From contig JAAUZE010000022.1 of NCBI GenBank assembly GCA_014804755.1, forward strand, positions 62,001-126,000: DNA of 64,000 nt, in the 5' to 3' direction. This DNA is from Lachnospiraceae bacterium. GTDB taxonomy: Bacteria; Bacillota; Clostridia; Lachnospirales; Lachnospiraceae. Positions 8,422 through 17,305 of this stretch are shown in pieces. The position numbers were made by a program, and so were the translations under genes. Below the pieces are notes generated by a model. That model did no database searches and was not told where the DNA came from. It saw only the letters and a program-made list of their open reading frames with translations. The number at the start of each line of letters is the position of its first letter. Within the stretch, counting starts at the first letter, position 1.

Positions 8422-9954
8422 ATGATACTGGAAAAGAAAGAAACAATCAAGATCAAAGAGCGCAGAGACAGAAAAAAGGCGAAAAGAAGACGGAAGATTC
8501 TTTGCCTCTCGGCGCATATCGTACTGCTCATTCTGACATTTTTACTGCTTCCGCTCAATCTCTTTGTCGTCAATTTCCCTGAATGGGTCGTCGCGCTTTG
8601 CGGGGGCGCGGCGCTGGCACTGCTGATCTTCTATCTGATCGTGTTTCGAACCAAAGTGGTCACTAAGATTTTACTGCCGCTATTATCCGTTGTTATCGTG
8701 GTACTCTGTGCGCTTGTGGCTTATTGCTGTCCGTATTGGAATTCCTACTCCTTTAAGCAGGTTGATACGGTGTGGTTGAATTATGATGAGGAATTAACTT
8801 ATCAACAGGCTGCGGAGGACTTAGCGGCGGCGATGCGGCATCTTGAGCATGTGCATCCGATGTTCCGGGGCGGCTTAACGCCCGAGATACAGGAACGGTA
8901 TGACGCTGCGCTGGGGCGCTTAAAGGGGATGCAGTCGATCACGGTAAACGATTTGCGGCGGGAACTTCAGACGGTGCTCAATCCGATTCACGATGCGCAT
9001 ACTACAACCTATAACAGCTGGCCCGATGACCGTTATCTGGCGGATATTCCGGCAAAGCGGCTGGGAGGATACACCATATATTCCGTAAACGGCAGAACAA
9101 CGGAGGAAATTGTGGAGGCGGCAGCGCCGTATTATTCTTATGAGACAAAAGACTGGATCACGGTGGATGTCGGCAGCCTTGCCGCACTTTCGTTTTGCGG
9201 ATATGAGGAGCCTTTTACCTTTGTGTGGAAAAACGAAGAAGGGGACATGATAACGGAAACCTATACTGCGGACGATTTTGTTTCATGGGAATCCTTATTC
9301 ACGTCCGATGATGCTTATGACGGGGAGACGGATATTGAGGCGGAGAGCCCGTTTGTTTTTTATGAGATCGACGAAGAAGAGTCCCTTGCGATGCTGACGC
9401 TTACCTCCTGCAATTATAACGATGAATATATCCGTTGTGTGAGGGAGATGTTTCAGGAAGTAAAAGAAAAACACATTCAAAATGTGGCAGTCGATCTTCG
9501 CGGAAACGGCGGAGGGAATTCGCTTGTCGCCAATGAATTCATCAAATATCTCCCGGTTGCGCGGTATCGTGATGTGCCGTGTGACTGGCGGTGGGGATGG
9601 TTTGTTTTTTCCTATGACGGTTGGATAAAAAATAAACAATACGGGGACCTGCTCTTCGAGGGCGAAGTTTATGTGCTGACCGACAGCGGTTCGTTCTCTT
9701 CCGCAAAGGATTTTGCACTGATCATTCAGGACAACGGATTGGGGCACGTCATAGGAATTGCTCCGGCAAATGCCGTGAACGGCTACGGAGATGTGGCGCT
9801 GTTTTCGCTGCCGAACAGCGGGTTGCTGATGCAGATTTCCACAAAGAAATGGTACCGCATTGATGAGACGAATACAGACGATTATGTGGTGCCGGATTTT
9901 CCGGGAGAGGATGCGCTTACTGTGCTGTATTCTGTTTTGGAGGCGGAAAGATGA
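8422..9954 (+). CDS. Membrane protein with S41-type peptidase domain
   Basis: 510 residues. A basic N-terminus is followed by three closely spaced hydrophobic segments (about residues 28-50, 55-75 and 82-105) and then a long domain that should face outside. That domain has S41 (C-terminal processing peptidase/tricorn-like) landmarks: a helical region with HLEHVHPMF, AVDLRGNGGG around D358, and TDSGSFSSAKDF at residues 420-431, whose serines (S426/S427) align with the S41 nucleophile. The lysine that completes the Ser-Lys dyad of Tsp/CtpA is not evident where expected, so it may use a tricorn-like arrangement or be inactive. No PDZ domain is obvious. Its stop overlaps the following yjbR-like start by 4 nt. 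Confidence 0.75.
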   Translation: MILEKKETIKIKERRDRKKAKRRRKILCLSAHIVLLILTFLLLPLNLFVVNFPEWVVALCGGAALALLIFYLIVFRTKVVTKILLPLLSVVIVVLCALVAYCCPYWNSYSFKQVDTVWLNYDEELTYQQAAEDLAAAMRHLEHVHPMFRGGLTPEIQERYDAALGRLKGMQSITVNDLRRELQTVLNPIHDAHTTTYNSWPDDRYLADIPAKRLGGYTIYSVNGRTTEEIVEAAAPYYSYETKDWITVDVGSLAALSFCGYEEPFTFVWKNEEGDMITETYTADDFVSWESLFTSDDAYDGETDIEAESPFVFYEIDEEESLAMLTLTSCNYNDEYIRCVREMFQEVKEKHIQNVAVDLRGNGGGNSLVANEFIKYLPVARYRDVPCDWRWGWFVFSYDGWIKNKQYGDLLFEGEVYVLTDSGSFSSAKDFALIIQDNGLGHVIGIAPANAVNGYGDVALFSLPNSGLLMQISTKKWYRIDETNTDDYVVPDFPGEDALTVLYSVLEAER

Positions 9955-10340
9955 CAAGAAAAGAAGTGTTTGCGTATAGCAGGAAAGCTTATCGGATCGA
10001 GCCGGATTACCCGTTTCGCGAGGATTTCGATTCCGCTGTGCTGCGGCATCGGGATACAAAAAAGTGGTTTGCGCTCGTCATGCATGTAAAGGCGGATAAG
10101 CTGGGATATGAGGGAGAAGAGCAGATCGACATCCTTACCATGAAATCGGAGCCGGTGCTCATTGATTCCCTTGTGCTGCGTCCCGGCTTTCACAGGGCAT
10201 ATCATATGAATAAAACGAAATGGTTCAGTGTAGAATTAAAGGATACGGTTTCCGCAGAGGAAATCAAAAGCCTGATGGATCTAAGCTATGAGCTGACGGA
10301 AAAATCTATGAAACGGAGGGGTGAACAATGTGTATCGTGA
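9951..10340 (+). CDS. MmcQ/YjbR family protein
   Basis: 129-residue protein of the YjbR (DUF419) family, small alpha/beta proteins with a CyaY/DNA-binding-like fold and no settled function. Typical features are a YPFREDF segment, KKWFALVMHV, a central acidic strand, LRPGFHRAYHMNKTKWFSV and a C-terminal helix LSYELTEKS. The ATG overlaps the TGA of the S41-like gene (ATGA), and its end overlaps the nucleoside kinase start, so the three are probably co-translated. Confidence 0.85.
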   Translation: MTRKEVFAYSRKAYRIEPDYPFREDFDSAVLRHRDTKKWFALVMHVKADKLGYEGEEQIDILTMKSEPVLIDSLVLRPGFHRAYHMNKTKWFSVELKDTVSAEEIKSLMDLSYELTEKSMKRRGEQCVS

Positions 10341-11983
10341 CAATGGATGGGGTTCAAAAAGAATATCCGCAGGGCATCACCTATGAGGAGATCGTGCGCG
10401 AGGGTGAGAGCGAGCCGGGCGATGAGGCGGTGCTTGTCAGGGTAAACGGTAAGGTACGGGAGCTGTGTAAGCATTTAGAGGGGGATTGTATCATAGAAAA
10501 AATCCGACGCAGCGATACGATGGGGCACAAGACCTATGTGCGTTCTGCTATTTTTTTGTTTGTAAAAGCGGCAACCGATACGATCGGTGCGGAACATATT
10601 GAGGAATTAAAGGTAGAATTTGCGATCGGTAAAGGATATTATATTTCCGCCAGAGGAGATTTTACGCCCTCGAATGAGCTTGCGGGGCGGATCGAAAAAA
10701 GAATGCGTGAGATGACGGAGGCAAAGCTGCCGATCATAAAGCAGACCTATCCGTCGGCGGAGGCGGTCGCCATGTTTGCCGAAAACGGTATGAGTGATAA
10801 AGAAAAGCTGTTCCGCTACCGCAGAAGCTCGTTCATCAATGTATATACGCTTGACGGTTACCATGATTATTATTATGGATTTATGATGCCGAACACCGAT
10901 TATATCCGCTATTATGAGGTACTGTGCCACGAGAACGGCTTTATTTTGAATCTGCCCGACATGGGGAACCCGAAGGAGCTTGTTCCCTTTGCACCGCAGA
11001 AAAAGCTGTTCGACACGCTTGTGGAGTCGGGGCGATGGAGTCATTTGTTCGGACTTGACACGATCGGCGATTTGAACGATCAGATCTGTTACGGGAATAT
11101 CAGCGACCTGATCCTTGTACAGGAAGCACAGCAGGAGCGCAGGATCGGTGAGATCGCGCAGGAGATCGTGAAGCGGGGCAATGTCAAATTTGTGATGATC
11201 GCGGGACCGTCTTCATCCGGCAAGACAACATTTTCCCACCGTCTTTCGATCCAGCTTCGGACGCTCGGTCTGAACCCGCATCCGATCGGCGTGGATGATT
11301 ATTTTGTCAACAGGGAAAAAACGCCGCTTGATGAGAACGGCGATTATAATTTTGAATGTCTGGAAGCAATCGACGTGGAGCAGTTCAATGAGGATATGAC
11401 AAGACTGCTTGCAGGGGAGACCGTGGAGCTGCCGAGCTTCAACTTTAAGACGGGGCAGAGGGAGTATAAAGGCAATTACAAAACGCTCGGCGAGGATGAT
11501 ATTCTCGTGATCGAGGGCATTCACTGTCTCAATGACAAGCTTTCCTACACGCTGCCGACGGAAAGTAAATATAAGATTTATATCAGTGCGCTCACAACCT
11601 TAAATATTGACGAACATAACCGGATTCCGACAACGGACGGGCGGCTGCTGCGCCGCATGGTGCGCGACGCGAGGACGCGGGGGGCGACGGCAAAGCGGAC
11701 GATCCAGATGTGGCAGTCCGTCCGCAGGGGCGAGGAGGAAAACATTTTTCCGTATCAGGAGAGCGCGGATACGATGTTTAACTCCGCACTTATTTACGAG
11801 CTTGCTGTGATCAAGCAGTTTGCAGAGCCGTTATTATTCAGCATCCGGCCGGAGGAGCCGGAGTATGACGAGGCGAAACGCCTGCTAAAATTCCTCGGCT
11901 ATTTCCTCGGCATCACAAGCGAAAAACTGCCGAATAACTCCATTGTGCGTGAGTTCGTGGGCGGAAGCTGTTTCCCGGTGTAA
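10328..11983 (+). CDS. Nucleoside (uridine) kinase family protein with N-terminal TGS-like domain
   Basis: 551-residue protein with a fused architecture common in Clostridia. The first ~65 residues resemble the TGS domain of threonyl-tRNA synthetase, and the following region is like the tRNA-synthetase editing module. A uridine kinase/phosphoribulokinase-type P-loop domain starts with GPSSSGKTTF at residues 293-302. Other kinase signs are VDDYFVNREKTPLDENG and IEGIHCLND. It probably phosphorylates a nucleoside or related substrate in the cytoplasm; the exact substrate is unknown. ATG 10328 has GGAGGGG 8 nt upstream and overlaps the previous gene by 13 nt. Confidence 0.85.
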   Translation: MCIVTMDGVQKEYPQGITYEEIVREGESEPGDEAVLVRVNGKVRELCKHLEGDCIIEKIRRSDTMGHKTYVRSAIFLFVKAATDTIGAEHIEELKVEFAIGKGYYISARGDFTPSNELAGRIEKRMREMTEAKLPIIKQTYPSAEAVAMFAENGMSDKEKLFRYRRSSFINVYTLDGYHDYYYGFMMPNTDYIRYYEVLCHENGFILNLPDMGNPKELVPFAPQKKLFDTLVESGRWSHLFGLDTIGDLNDQICYGNISDLILVQEAQQERRIGEIAQEIVKRGNVKFVMIAGPSSSGKTTFSHRLSIQLRTLGLNPHPIGVDDYFVNREKTPLDENGDYNFECLEAIDVEQFNEDMTRLLAGETVELPSFNFKTGQREYKGNYKTLGEDDILVIEGIHCLNDKLSYTLPTESKYKIYISALTTLNIDEHNRIPTTDGRLLRRMVRDARTRGATAKRTIQMWQSVRRGEEENIFPYQESADTMFNSALIYELAVIKQFAEPLLFSIRPEEPEYDEAKRLLKFLGYFLGITSEKLPNNSIVREFVGGSCFPV

Positions 11984-11985
11984 AA

Positions 11986-12036
11986 AAGAATTTGCGGAAC
12001 GCAAATTCTTTTGAAGGATCCGCTTTGCGGATTCTT
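11986..12036 (+). terminator. Terminator plus second hairpin after the nucleoside kinase
   Basis: AAGAATTTGCG/CGCAAATTCTT with a GAA loop (11986-12010) ends in a T-run and directly follows the stop codon. A second stem, AAGGATCCGC/GCGGATTCTT (12014-12036), follows at once. Its layout and 3' CTTCC edge resemble the element at 103-175 before rpoD. Confidence 0.7.
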
Positions 12037-12049
12037 CCAGGGGTGAAAA

Positions 12050-12910
12050 ATGCGTTGCGCTTTCAAACGAGTGGTCTTGGGTAGAAAAATGAAAAAAATC
12101 AGGCGGGCGATCGGGAAAAGAGGACAGAAGGAAATCGTGCGCGCACGGCTTCTTGCTGCTGCGCTTATACTTGCGTTTGCGTGTCTGTGCGGGGTGCTGT
12201 ATATGACCGGTTTTTTGTCTGTGCAAAAGACCGTTTTCAAAGAGGCTTATGACACGCGGGCGGTCTCGCTTGGCGTTGTCAAGATCATCTGCGGCGATTT
12301 TCGCGGAAGCGGCGTGGTGATCGCGCAGGATGAAGAAGGTCTTGTGATCGTTTCGGCAAAGCATTTACTCATGTATGATGTGCGGGCGGAGGTGAGCTTT
12401 GTCGGGACGGAAAGCGGAGAAAATGTGACAGGGGACGTGATCGGCTACTCGGCGTCGTATGATCTTGCCTTTCTGCATGTGCCGCTGTCGGCGCTTCCGG
12501 CGAAACTTGCTGATGATGCGAAAAATATGTGTGCTATGGAAAATGAATCTGATATGACGTGGGCTGCGACGTCTGATGCAAGCGGGCAGCAGGCGGTGAT
12601 ACGCACAGATGATGCCTACCGGGAGCTGCGGGCGGGAGATTTCATCGTACAGATCGGTCTTTCCGAGAATGCGGAATTGGAATACTATATGGGTGTTGCA
12701 CAGGCAAAAGAGGTTTGGGTCAGTGATTACAACGCATGCATGCTCTTAAACGAATGCTATGCCGAAGCGGGCATGAGCGGCGGCGGCGCTTTTGACGAAA
12801 ACGGGCGTCTGGTCGGTATTATTATTGCGGGAGATAAGCAGGGAACAGTCTGCATGCCGATGACGACGGTGCTTGAGGAGTATCGGGAGTTTACCGGATC
12901 AATAGATTGA
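12050..12910 (+). CDS. Membrane-anchored trypsin-like serine protease
   Basis: 286 residues: a basic cytoplasmic stretch, one transmembrane segment (about residues 33-55, LLAAALILAFACLCGVLYM), and a chymotrypsin-fold domain predicted outside the membrane. The catalytic triad can be placed at H105 (VSAKHLL), D138 (SYDLAFL) and S243 (GMSGGGAF, replacing the usual GDSGG). It resembles HtrA-type proteases but has no PDZ domain. AGGGGTG lies 5 nt before ATG 12050; ATG 12089 is a less likely alternative. It is bounded by terminators on both sides and so is probably monocistronic. Confidence 0.8.
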   Translation: MRCAFKRVVLGRKMKKIRRAIGKRGQKEIVRARLLAAALILAFACLCGVLYMTGFLSVQKTVFKEAYDTRAVSLGVVKIICGDFRGSGVVIAQDEEGLVIVSAKHLLMYDVRAEVSFVGTESGENVTGDVIGYSASYDLAFLHVPLSALPAKLADDAKNMCAMENESDMTWAATSDASGQQAVIRTDDAYRELRAGDFIVQIGLSENAELEYYMGVAQAKEVWVSDYNACMLLNECYAEAGMSGGGAFDENGRLVGIIIAGDKQGTVCMPMTTVLEEYREFTGSID

Positions 12911-12938
12911 AGCACAGCGGCAGGTAACGGCGCGAATT

Positions 12939-12972
12939 GAAAAGCCCCGGTGCGGGAACACCGGGGCTCTGA
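12939..12972. terminator. Bidirectional terminator between convergent genes
   Basis: AGCCCCGGTG/CACCGGGGCT stem with a short loop, preceded by an A-run and followed by a T-rich stretch. It can serve both the protease gene (+) and the hydrolase gene (-). Confidence 0.8.
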
Positions 12973-12981
12973 TTTTATTGC

Positions 12982-13905
12982 TTATAATTCGAGGAACCCC
13001 AAAATCGTATTTGTATATTTCTGTGGTTCTTCAAGTCTTGGAAAATGCGCGCTATTTTCAAAGATCGCCTGCGTCACATTTTGTGCATGGTTCATAATAT
13101 ACTCGATTTGATTCTTGGTACATGCAGGATCATACTTTCCGTTGATCAACAGTATCGGGGCAGTTATCTTTGTAAGCATCGGCAATAAATTGTCGGTCAT
13201 CTGCACCCTTTTTTGCAAAGAACCATCTGGCATCGGTTGTGTTTCCAGCAATTTCATCAAATGCTGCTCTCCTTTTGACCACATTTCATCCGGAATATCA
13301 GTGGTGTCCATACTCAGTTCATATTCGTCAAAAGAAATACCATGCAGATAAAATCGCAGTTCCATATCTGTGACATAACTAAGCAGGGTCGATAAATCAA
13401 ATACTACTTCCGTTTTATCCTGGTAGTCTGTGGATTTAATTTTTTCACAAAGTTCAACTGCCGTTTTATTGTCTAAGCTATGAATATGCTCACTCAAATA
13501 TTCAGCTGTTGATTTTGCCGAATCCTCAAAACACAAGGAAGGGCATTCCAGAATGACCTTATGAATGGAATTCGGATAGGTGGATGCATATAAAACTGCA
13601 AGCATACCGCCATAAGAATGACCAAGGATACTCCATTTTTCTATTCCAAGAAGCTTTCGCATCTCCTCGACCATTTCAATCTGATATTCCATACTGTAAC
13701 TTTCATTCTCGTCGAGAGCGTCTGACCGTAGTACTCCTAACTGATCAAATGTGACAACTTTCATTTTCTCACTTAATGCCTTGGCCTGATTTGCAAAATC
13801 CAGACAGCTTGCGCCCGGACCGCCGTGAAGATATAGCAGAGTGTCGTGATATTCCGTTCCATATATTTCATACCAAATTTTCTTACCCCAAATAGTAATA
13901 AACAT
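12982..13905 (-). CDS. Alpha/beta hydrolase, proline iminopeptidase-like (S33 family)
   Basis: 307 residues. HGGPG (27-31) is the oxyanion-hole signature of prolyl aminopeptidases and relatives. The nucleophile elbow GHSYGG places Ser97, and D259 (NGKYDPACT) and H287 (NSAHFPRL) complete the triad. A helical cap lies between residues about 125 and 225. On the - strand, GGGAAGGA sits 7 nt before ATG 13905; an in-frame upstream ATG at 13932 lacks a ribosome site. No signal peptide. The substrate could be an N-terminal proline peptide or a small ester or amide. Confidence 0.88.
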   Translation of the reverse strand: MFITIWGKKIWYEIYGTEYHDTLLYLHGGPGASCLDFANQAKALSEKMKVVTFDQLGVLRSDALDENESYSMEYQIEMVEEMRKLLGIEKWSILGHSYGGMLAVLYASTYPNSIHKVILECPSLCFEDSAKSTAEYLSEHIHSLDNKTAVELCEKIKSTDYQDKTEVVFDLSTLLSYVTDMELRFYLHGISFDEYELSMDTTDIPDEMWSKGEQHLMKLLETQPMPDGSLQKRVQMTDNLLPMLTKITAPILLINGKYDPACTKNQIEYIMNHAQNVTQAIFENSAHFPRLEEPQKYTNTILGFLEL

Positions 13906-14181
13906 ATGTGCGTCCTTCCCTATTATAATCATAATCCCAATATGTTGCTTTTCACATTATCACAAGTACTCATAAAATTCAACATGAGCTGATGAATTGC
14001 TGCAGTTTGAACCCGGCTAACATGATCTTAACAGAGACAACTGCAACCGGTACTGGATTTTTTGAGGCAAAGATGGTATGATATGAGGTTAGAGAGTATT
14101 AGAAATAGGAAAAAAGAATAAGGTACTCTGAGCCGGCGCATGATACTGTGCGAAGGAGTCGAAAAGAATAGGAGGATGGTT

Positions 14182-15411
14182 ATGACTAAAATTAGTGTTT
14201 TCTCCGGTTTTTTGGGAGCGGGAAAGACCACATTGATCAAAAAACTGTTAAAAGAGGCGTTTGCGGGCGAACAGGTCGTGCTTATTGAGAACGAATTCGG
14301 CGAGATCGGAATTGACGGCGGGTTCTTAAAAGAAGCGGGAATTGAGATCAAGGAAATGAATTCCGGCTGTATCTGCTGTTCCCTTGTCGGGGATTTCGGA
14401 ACGTCACTGAAGGAGGTGCTTGCCACCTACCATCCTGAGTGGATTCTGATCGAGCCGTCCGGCGTCGGCAAGCTTTCCGATGTCATCCGTGCCGTAGAGA
14501 ATGTGGACATGGGAGACGAGGTGACACTGGACAGCGCAGTGGCAGTCGTTGACGCAAGCAAGGCAAAAATGTATATCAAGAACTTCGGTGAGTTTTTTAT
14601 TAACCAGATCGAGCATGCAGGCACGATCGTGTTAAGCCGTACCGGCAATATCGCGATGGAGAAGCTGGAGGAGACGATCGCGCTGATCAGAGAACACAAC
14701 GCGAAGGCGGTCATCATCACCACGCCGTGGGAGGAGATTGACGGAAAAGATATCTTAAAGGCGATGGAAGGCTCCTCTGACTTAAAGGATGAGCTGATCC
14801 GTGAACTGATGGCGCATGAGGATGAGCATGAGCATCATCATCACGAGCATGAGGAAGGCGAACACGAGCACCACCATCACCACGATGATGAGGAAGATGA
14901 GCATGAACATCACCACCATCACCACGATGATGAGGAAGATGAGCATGAACATCACCACCATCACGATGATGAGGAAGACGGGCACGAGCATCATGAACAT
15001 CACCACCATCACCACGATGATGAGGAAGATGAGCATGAACATCACCACCATCATGATCATGAGGAAGACGGGCACGAGCATCACCACCACCATGACGGGG
15101 AGTGCGACTGCCACCATCACCATCATCACCATGCCGACGAGGTATTCCAGAGCTGGGGCATGGAGACGCCGGCGCGCTATCGCATGGACGAGATCGAGCG
15201 CATCTTAACAGAACTTGACAATGAGGAGCGCTACGGTATCGTGCTGCGTGCAAAGGGCATGGTTGCGGGAGAAGGAAATTCCTGGGTATACTTTGATTAT
15301 GTTCCCGAGGAGCGCAACGTGCGCGAGGGGAAACCGGATGTGACGGGCAAATTCTGTGTGATCGGCTCCAAACTGAACGAGGAACACTTAAAAGAATTAT
15401 TTACGAAATAA
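14182..15411 (+). CDS. G3E-family (CobW/COG0523) GTPase with very long histidine/acidic tract
   Basis: Predicted metallochaperone GTPase. The P-loop GFLGAGKT is at residues 9-16, and the family's metal-binding CxCC motif is at C63-I-C65-C66 (NSGCICC). A GTPase domain runs to about residue 210, and a CobW C-terminal domain follows the insert (from VFQSWGMETPARY). Between them, residues 212-317 are almost entirely His, Asp and Glu, with about 55 histidines, arranged partly as 13-residue units of the type DDEEDEHEHHHHH. Such tracts in UreG, HypB and some COG0523 proteins store or deliver Zn, Ni or Co. GGAGG 6 nt upstream supports ATG 14182. Metal identity is not determinable. A second, divergent G3E-like gene follows. 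Confidence 0.88.
   Translation: MTKISVFSGFLGAGKTTLIKKLLKEAFAGEQVVLIENEFGEIGIDGGFLKEAGIEIKEMNSGCICCSLVGDFGTSLKEVLATYHPEWILIEPSGVGKLSDVIRAVENVDMGDEVTLDSAVAVVDASKAKMYIKNFGEFFINQIEHAGTIVLSRTGNIAMEKLEETIALIREHNAKAVIITTPWEEIDGKDILKAMEGSSDLKDELIRELMAHEDEHEHHHHEHEEGEHEHHHHHDDEEDEHEHHHHHHDDEEDEHEHHHHHDDEEDGHEHHEHHHHHHDDEEDEHEHHHHHDHEEDGHEHHHHHDGECDCHHHHHHHADEVFQSWGMETPARYRMDEIERILTELDNEERYGIVLRAKGMVAGEGNSWVYFDYVPEERNVREGKPDVTGKFCVIGSKLNEEHLKELFTK
14815..15132 (+). repeat. His/Asp/Glu-coding low-complexity repeat inside the G3E GTPase
   Basis: 318 bp made of CAT/CAC, GAT and GAG/GAA codons. Several near-identical 39-bp units encode DDEEDEHEHHHHH and are interspersed with variants such as DGHEHHEHHHHHH. 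It is expected to be length-variable through slippage or recombination. Confidence 0.9.
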
Positions 15412-15447
15412 ACAATGCGCAGCATTTTGAAAGGACGTGGAAACGCA

Positions 15448-16383
15448 ATGAAACCCGTATATATGATCAATGGTTTTTTGGAGAGCGGAAAGACGGAGTT
15501 CCTCTCGTTTACGCTTTCCCAAGATTATTTCCGGACAAAAGGAACCACGCTGCTCTTACTGTGTGAGGAGGGTGAGAAAGAGTACGATCCGAAGCTCCTG
15601 AAAAAAAGCAAGACGGTCGTGGAACTGATCGAGCGCGAGGAAGATTTTCAGCCCGCGCACCTGCTGGAACTGGAAAAGAAGTGGAATCCGGAACGCATTT
15701 TGATCGAATACAACGGCATGTGGAGCTGCAAGGATTTAAAGCTTCCGTTTCACTGGACGATCGAGCAGCAGATCACGACGATCAATGCGGCGACCTTCCC
15801 GATGTACTATAATAATATGCGCTCACTGGTCGCTGACGCGGTGCGGGGATCGGAGCTGATCATCTTTAACCGCTGCGATGACGTACTGGAGGAGCTTGGC
15901 ACCTACAAGCGCAATATCAAGGCGGTGAATCCGAAAGCAGAGATCGTTTTTGAGGGAAAAGACGGTGAGATCAACCAGATTTTTGAGGAAGATCTCCCGT
16001 ATGACTTAAAACAGGACGTGCTGGAGCTTGACAATCTGGGCTACGGCATTTGGTATATTGACAGCATGGATCATCTGGAGCGTTATGTCGGGAAAACGGT
16101 GGTGTTTCCGGCGCTCGTCATGAAACCGAAAAAATTTCCAAAAGGGTATTTCATTCCGGGCAGAATGGCGATGACCTGCTGTGCGGATGATATGGCGTTT
16201 ATCGGTTATGTTTGCAAATATGAGAAGGCGGATGAGCTGAAAGAAAAACAGTGGATACAGGTCACGGCAAAGGTGTGCCGCGAACATTTTTCAGGTTACC
16301 GCGGCGAGGGACCGGTCCTTCATGCGCTTACCATCGCACCGACGAAGGCGCCGGAGGATGATGTTATTAGCTTCGGGGGATGA
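15448..16383 (+). CDS. CobW-like P-loop protein lacking the CxCC motif
   Basis: 311-residue paralogue-type G3E protein. The P-loop NGFLESGKTEFL (G9-T16) and the following architecture resemble the GTPase domain of its upstream neighbour. However, there is no CxCC, no histidine tract, and only the stretch LLLLCEEGEKEYD where the metal motif is expected. The C-terminal part contains FPALVMKPKKFPKGYFIPGRMAMTCCADD and has two adjacent cysteines. AAAGGACG upstream favours ATG 15448 over ATG 15415. It is 36 nt after the His-rich GTPase and overlaps the next gene by 4 nt, so the three likely act together, possibly in metal handling at the membrane. Confidence 0.75.
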   Translation: MKPVYMINGFLESGKTEFLSFTLSQDYFRTKGTTLLLLCEEGEKEYDPKLLKKSKTVVELIEREEDFQPAHLLELEKKWNPERILIEYNGMWSCKDLKLPFHWTIEQQITTINAATFPMYYNNMRSLVADAVRGSELIIFNRCDDVLEELGTYKRNIKAVNPKAEIVFEGKDGEINQIFEEDLPYDLKQDVLELDNLGYGIWYIDSMDHLERYVGKTVVFPALVMKPKKFPKGYFIPGRMAMTCCADDMAFIGYVCKYEKADELKEKQWIQVTAKVCREHFSGYRGEGPVLHALTIAPTKAPEDDVISFGG

Positions 16384-17252
16384 CTATGTACCATTATACG
16401 ATTGCACAGTGGCTTCTGTTTTTCTTTTTTTACTGCTTTTTCGGCTGGTGCTTTGAAAGCTCCTATGTGTCGGGCAAGCAGGGGAGATTTGTGAATCGCG
16501 GTTTTATGTACGGGCCGTTTCTTCCGATCTATGGAAGCGGCGCCATCATGATGCTCGTGGTATCCTCTCCGTTTCAGGATCATTTGATCGCGATTTATTT
16601 TGCGGGACTGGTGGGAGCGACCGTGCTCGAATATGTGACCGGAATGGCAATGGAAGCGCTGTTCCATGTAAGATACTGGGATTACTCTAACCAGCGGTTT
16701 CAATATAAGGGGCATATCTGCCTTTCCTCCTCGGTTGCGTGGGGATTTCTGACGCTGTTTCTCACGCAGTTATTACATAAGCCGGTGGAACAGTTTATCT
16801 GCGGATTTTCCGACCGGGTATCCGCGGTGCTGGCGTCTGTGATCGGCGCGATCGCTCTCATTGATTTCGTTCTATCCTTCAAGGCGGCATTTGAGCTGCG
16901 GGATCTTCTTGCAAAACTGGAAAAGGCAAGGGAGGAAGTCGAGAAGGCAAAGGAGGAGCTCGCGCGGTGGCAGAAGCGCAGGGACGTGGAAATTGCACTG
17001 CGGGCGCAGGAGTCGGAACAAAAAAAGGAACAACGAAAAGAGCAGCTTGAGGCGTGGCTTGCGGAACGAAGAGAGCAGGCAGCAGCAATCGCTGACAATG
17101 CCCGCCGCAAATTACAGACCCGCCGGATATTACGAGGTAATCCGGGTATGGTGTCCGGCAGATTTAAGGGCAGCATGGAGGAACTGAAGCATCTGGTGCT
17201 GCGGATCAGGAAAAACGAGTCGGATAAGAGCGATGCGGACCAAAAGGAATGA
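16380..17252 (+). CDS. CmpB-like putative ABC transporter permease family membrane protein
   Basis: 290 residues. The N-terminal ~160 residues have four or five hydrophobic segments with FGWCFESSYVSGKQGRFVNRGFMYGPFLPIYG, the signature of the ABC_trans_CmpB (PF06541-type) family. The rest is a highly charged coiled coil (about residues 175-245) and a basic tail. Family function is not established despite the name. The ATG at 16380 overlaps the previous TGA; ATG 16386 is an alternative closer to the GGGGG ribosome site. Co-transcription with the two G3E genes suggests a linked role, which is inference. Confidence 0.8.
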   Translation: MTMYHYTIAQWLLFFFFYCFFGWCFESSYVSGKQGRFVNRGFMYGPFLPIYGSGAIMMLVVSSPFQDHLIAIYFAGLVGATVLEYVTGMAMEALFHVRYWDYSNQRFQYKGHICLSSSVAWGFLTLFLTQLLHKPVEQFICGFSDRVSAVLASVIGAIALIDFVLSFKAAFELRDLLAKLEKAREEVEKAKEELARWQKRRDVEIALRAQESEQKKEQRKEQLEAWLAERREQAAAIADNARRKLQTRRILRGNPGMVSGRFKGSMEELKHLVLRIRKNESDKSDADQKE

Positions 17253-17305
17253 GGCGTAAGCGGAACGGATAGCACGGATCGGAATAGAGAAAGGGAATGG
17301 GTACC

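Noticed and set aside
13933-14181. Zur box or metal riboswitch upstream of the His-rich GTPase
   Set aside because: No convincing palindromic Zur site, NiCo or other riboswitch core was found; only a loose TGCAGTT/AACTGCA pairing and a poor TATGAT box.
14717-15253. - strand frames of Asp/His/Val/Met composition opposite the His-rich GTPase
   Set aside because: Composition is a mirror of the CAT/CAC/GAT/GAG repeats on the coding strand; no independent start or ribosome site.
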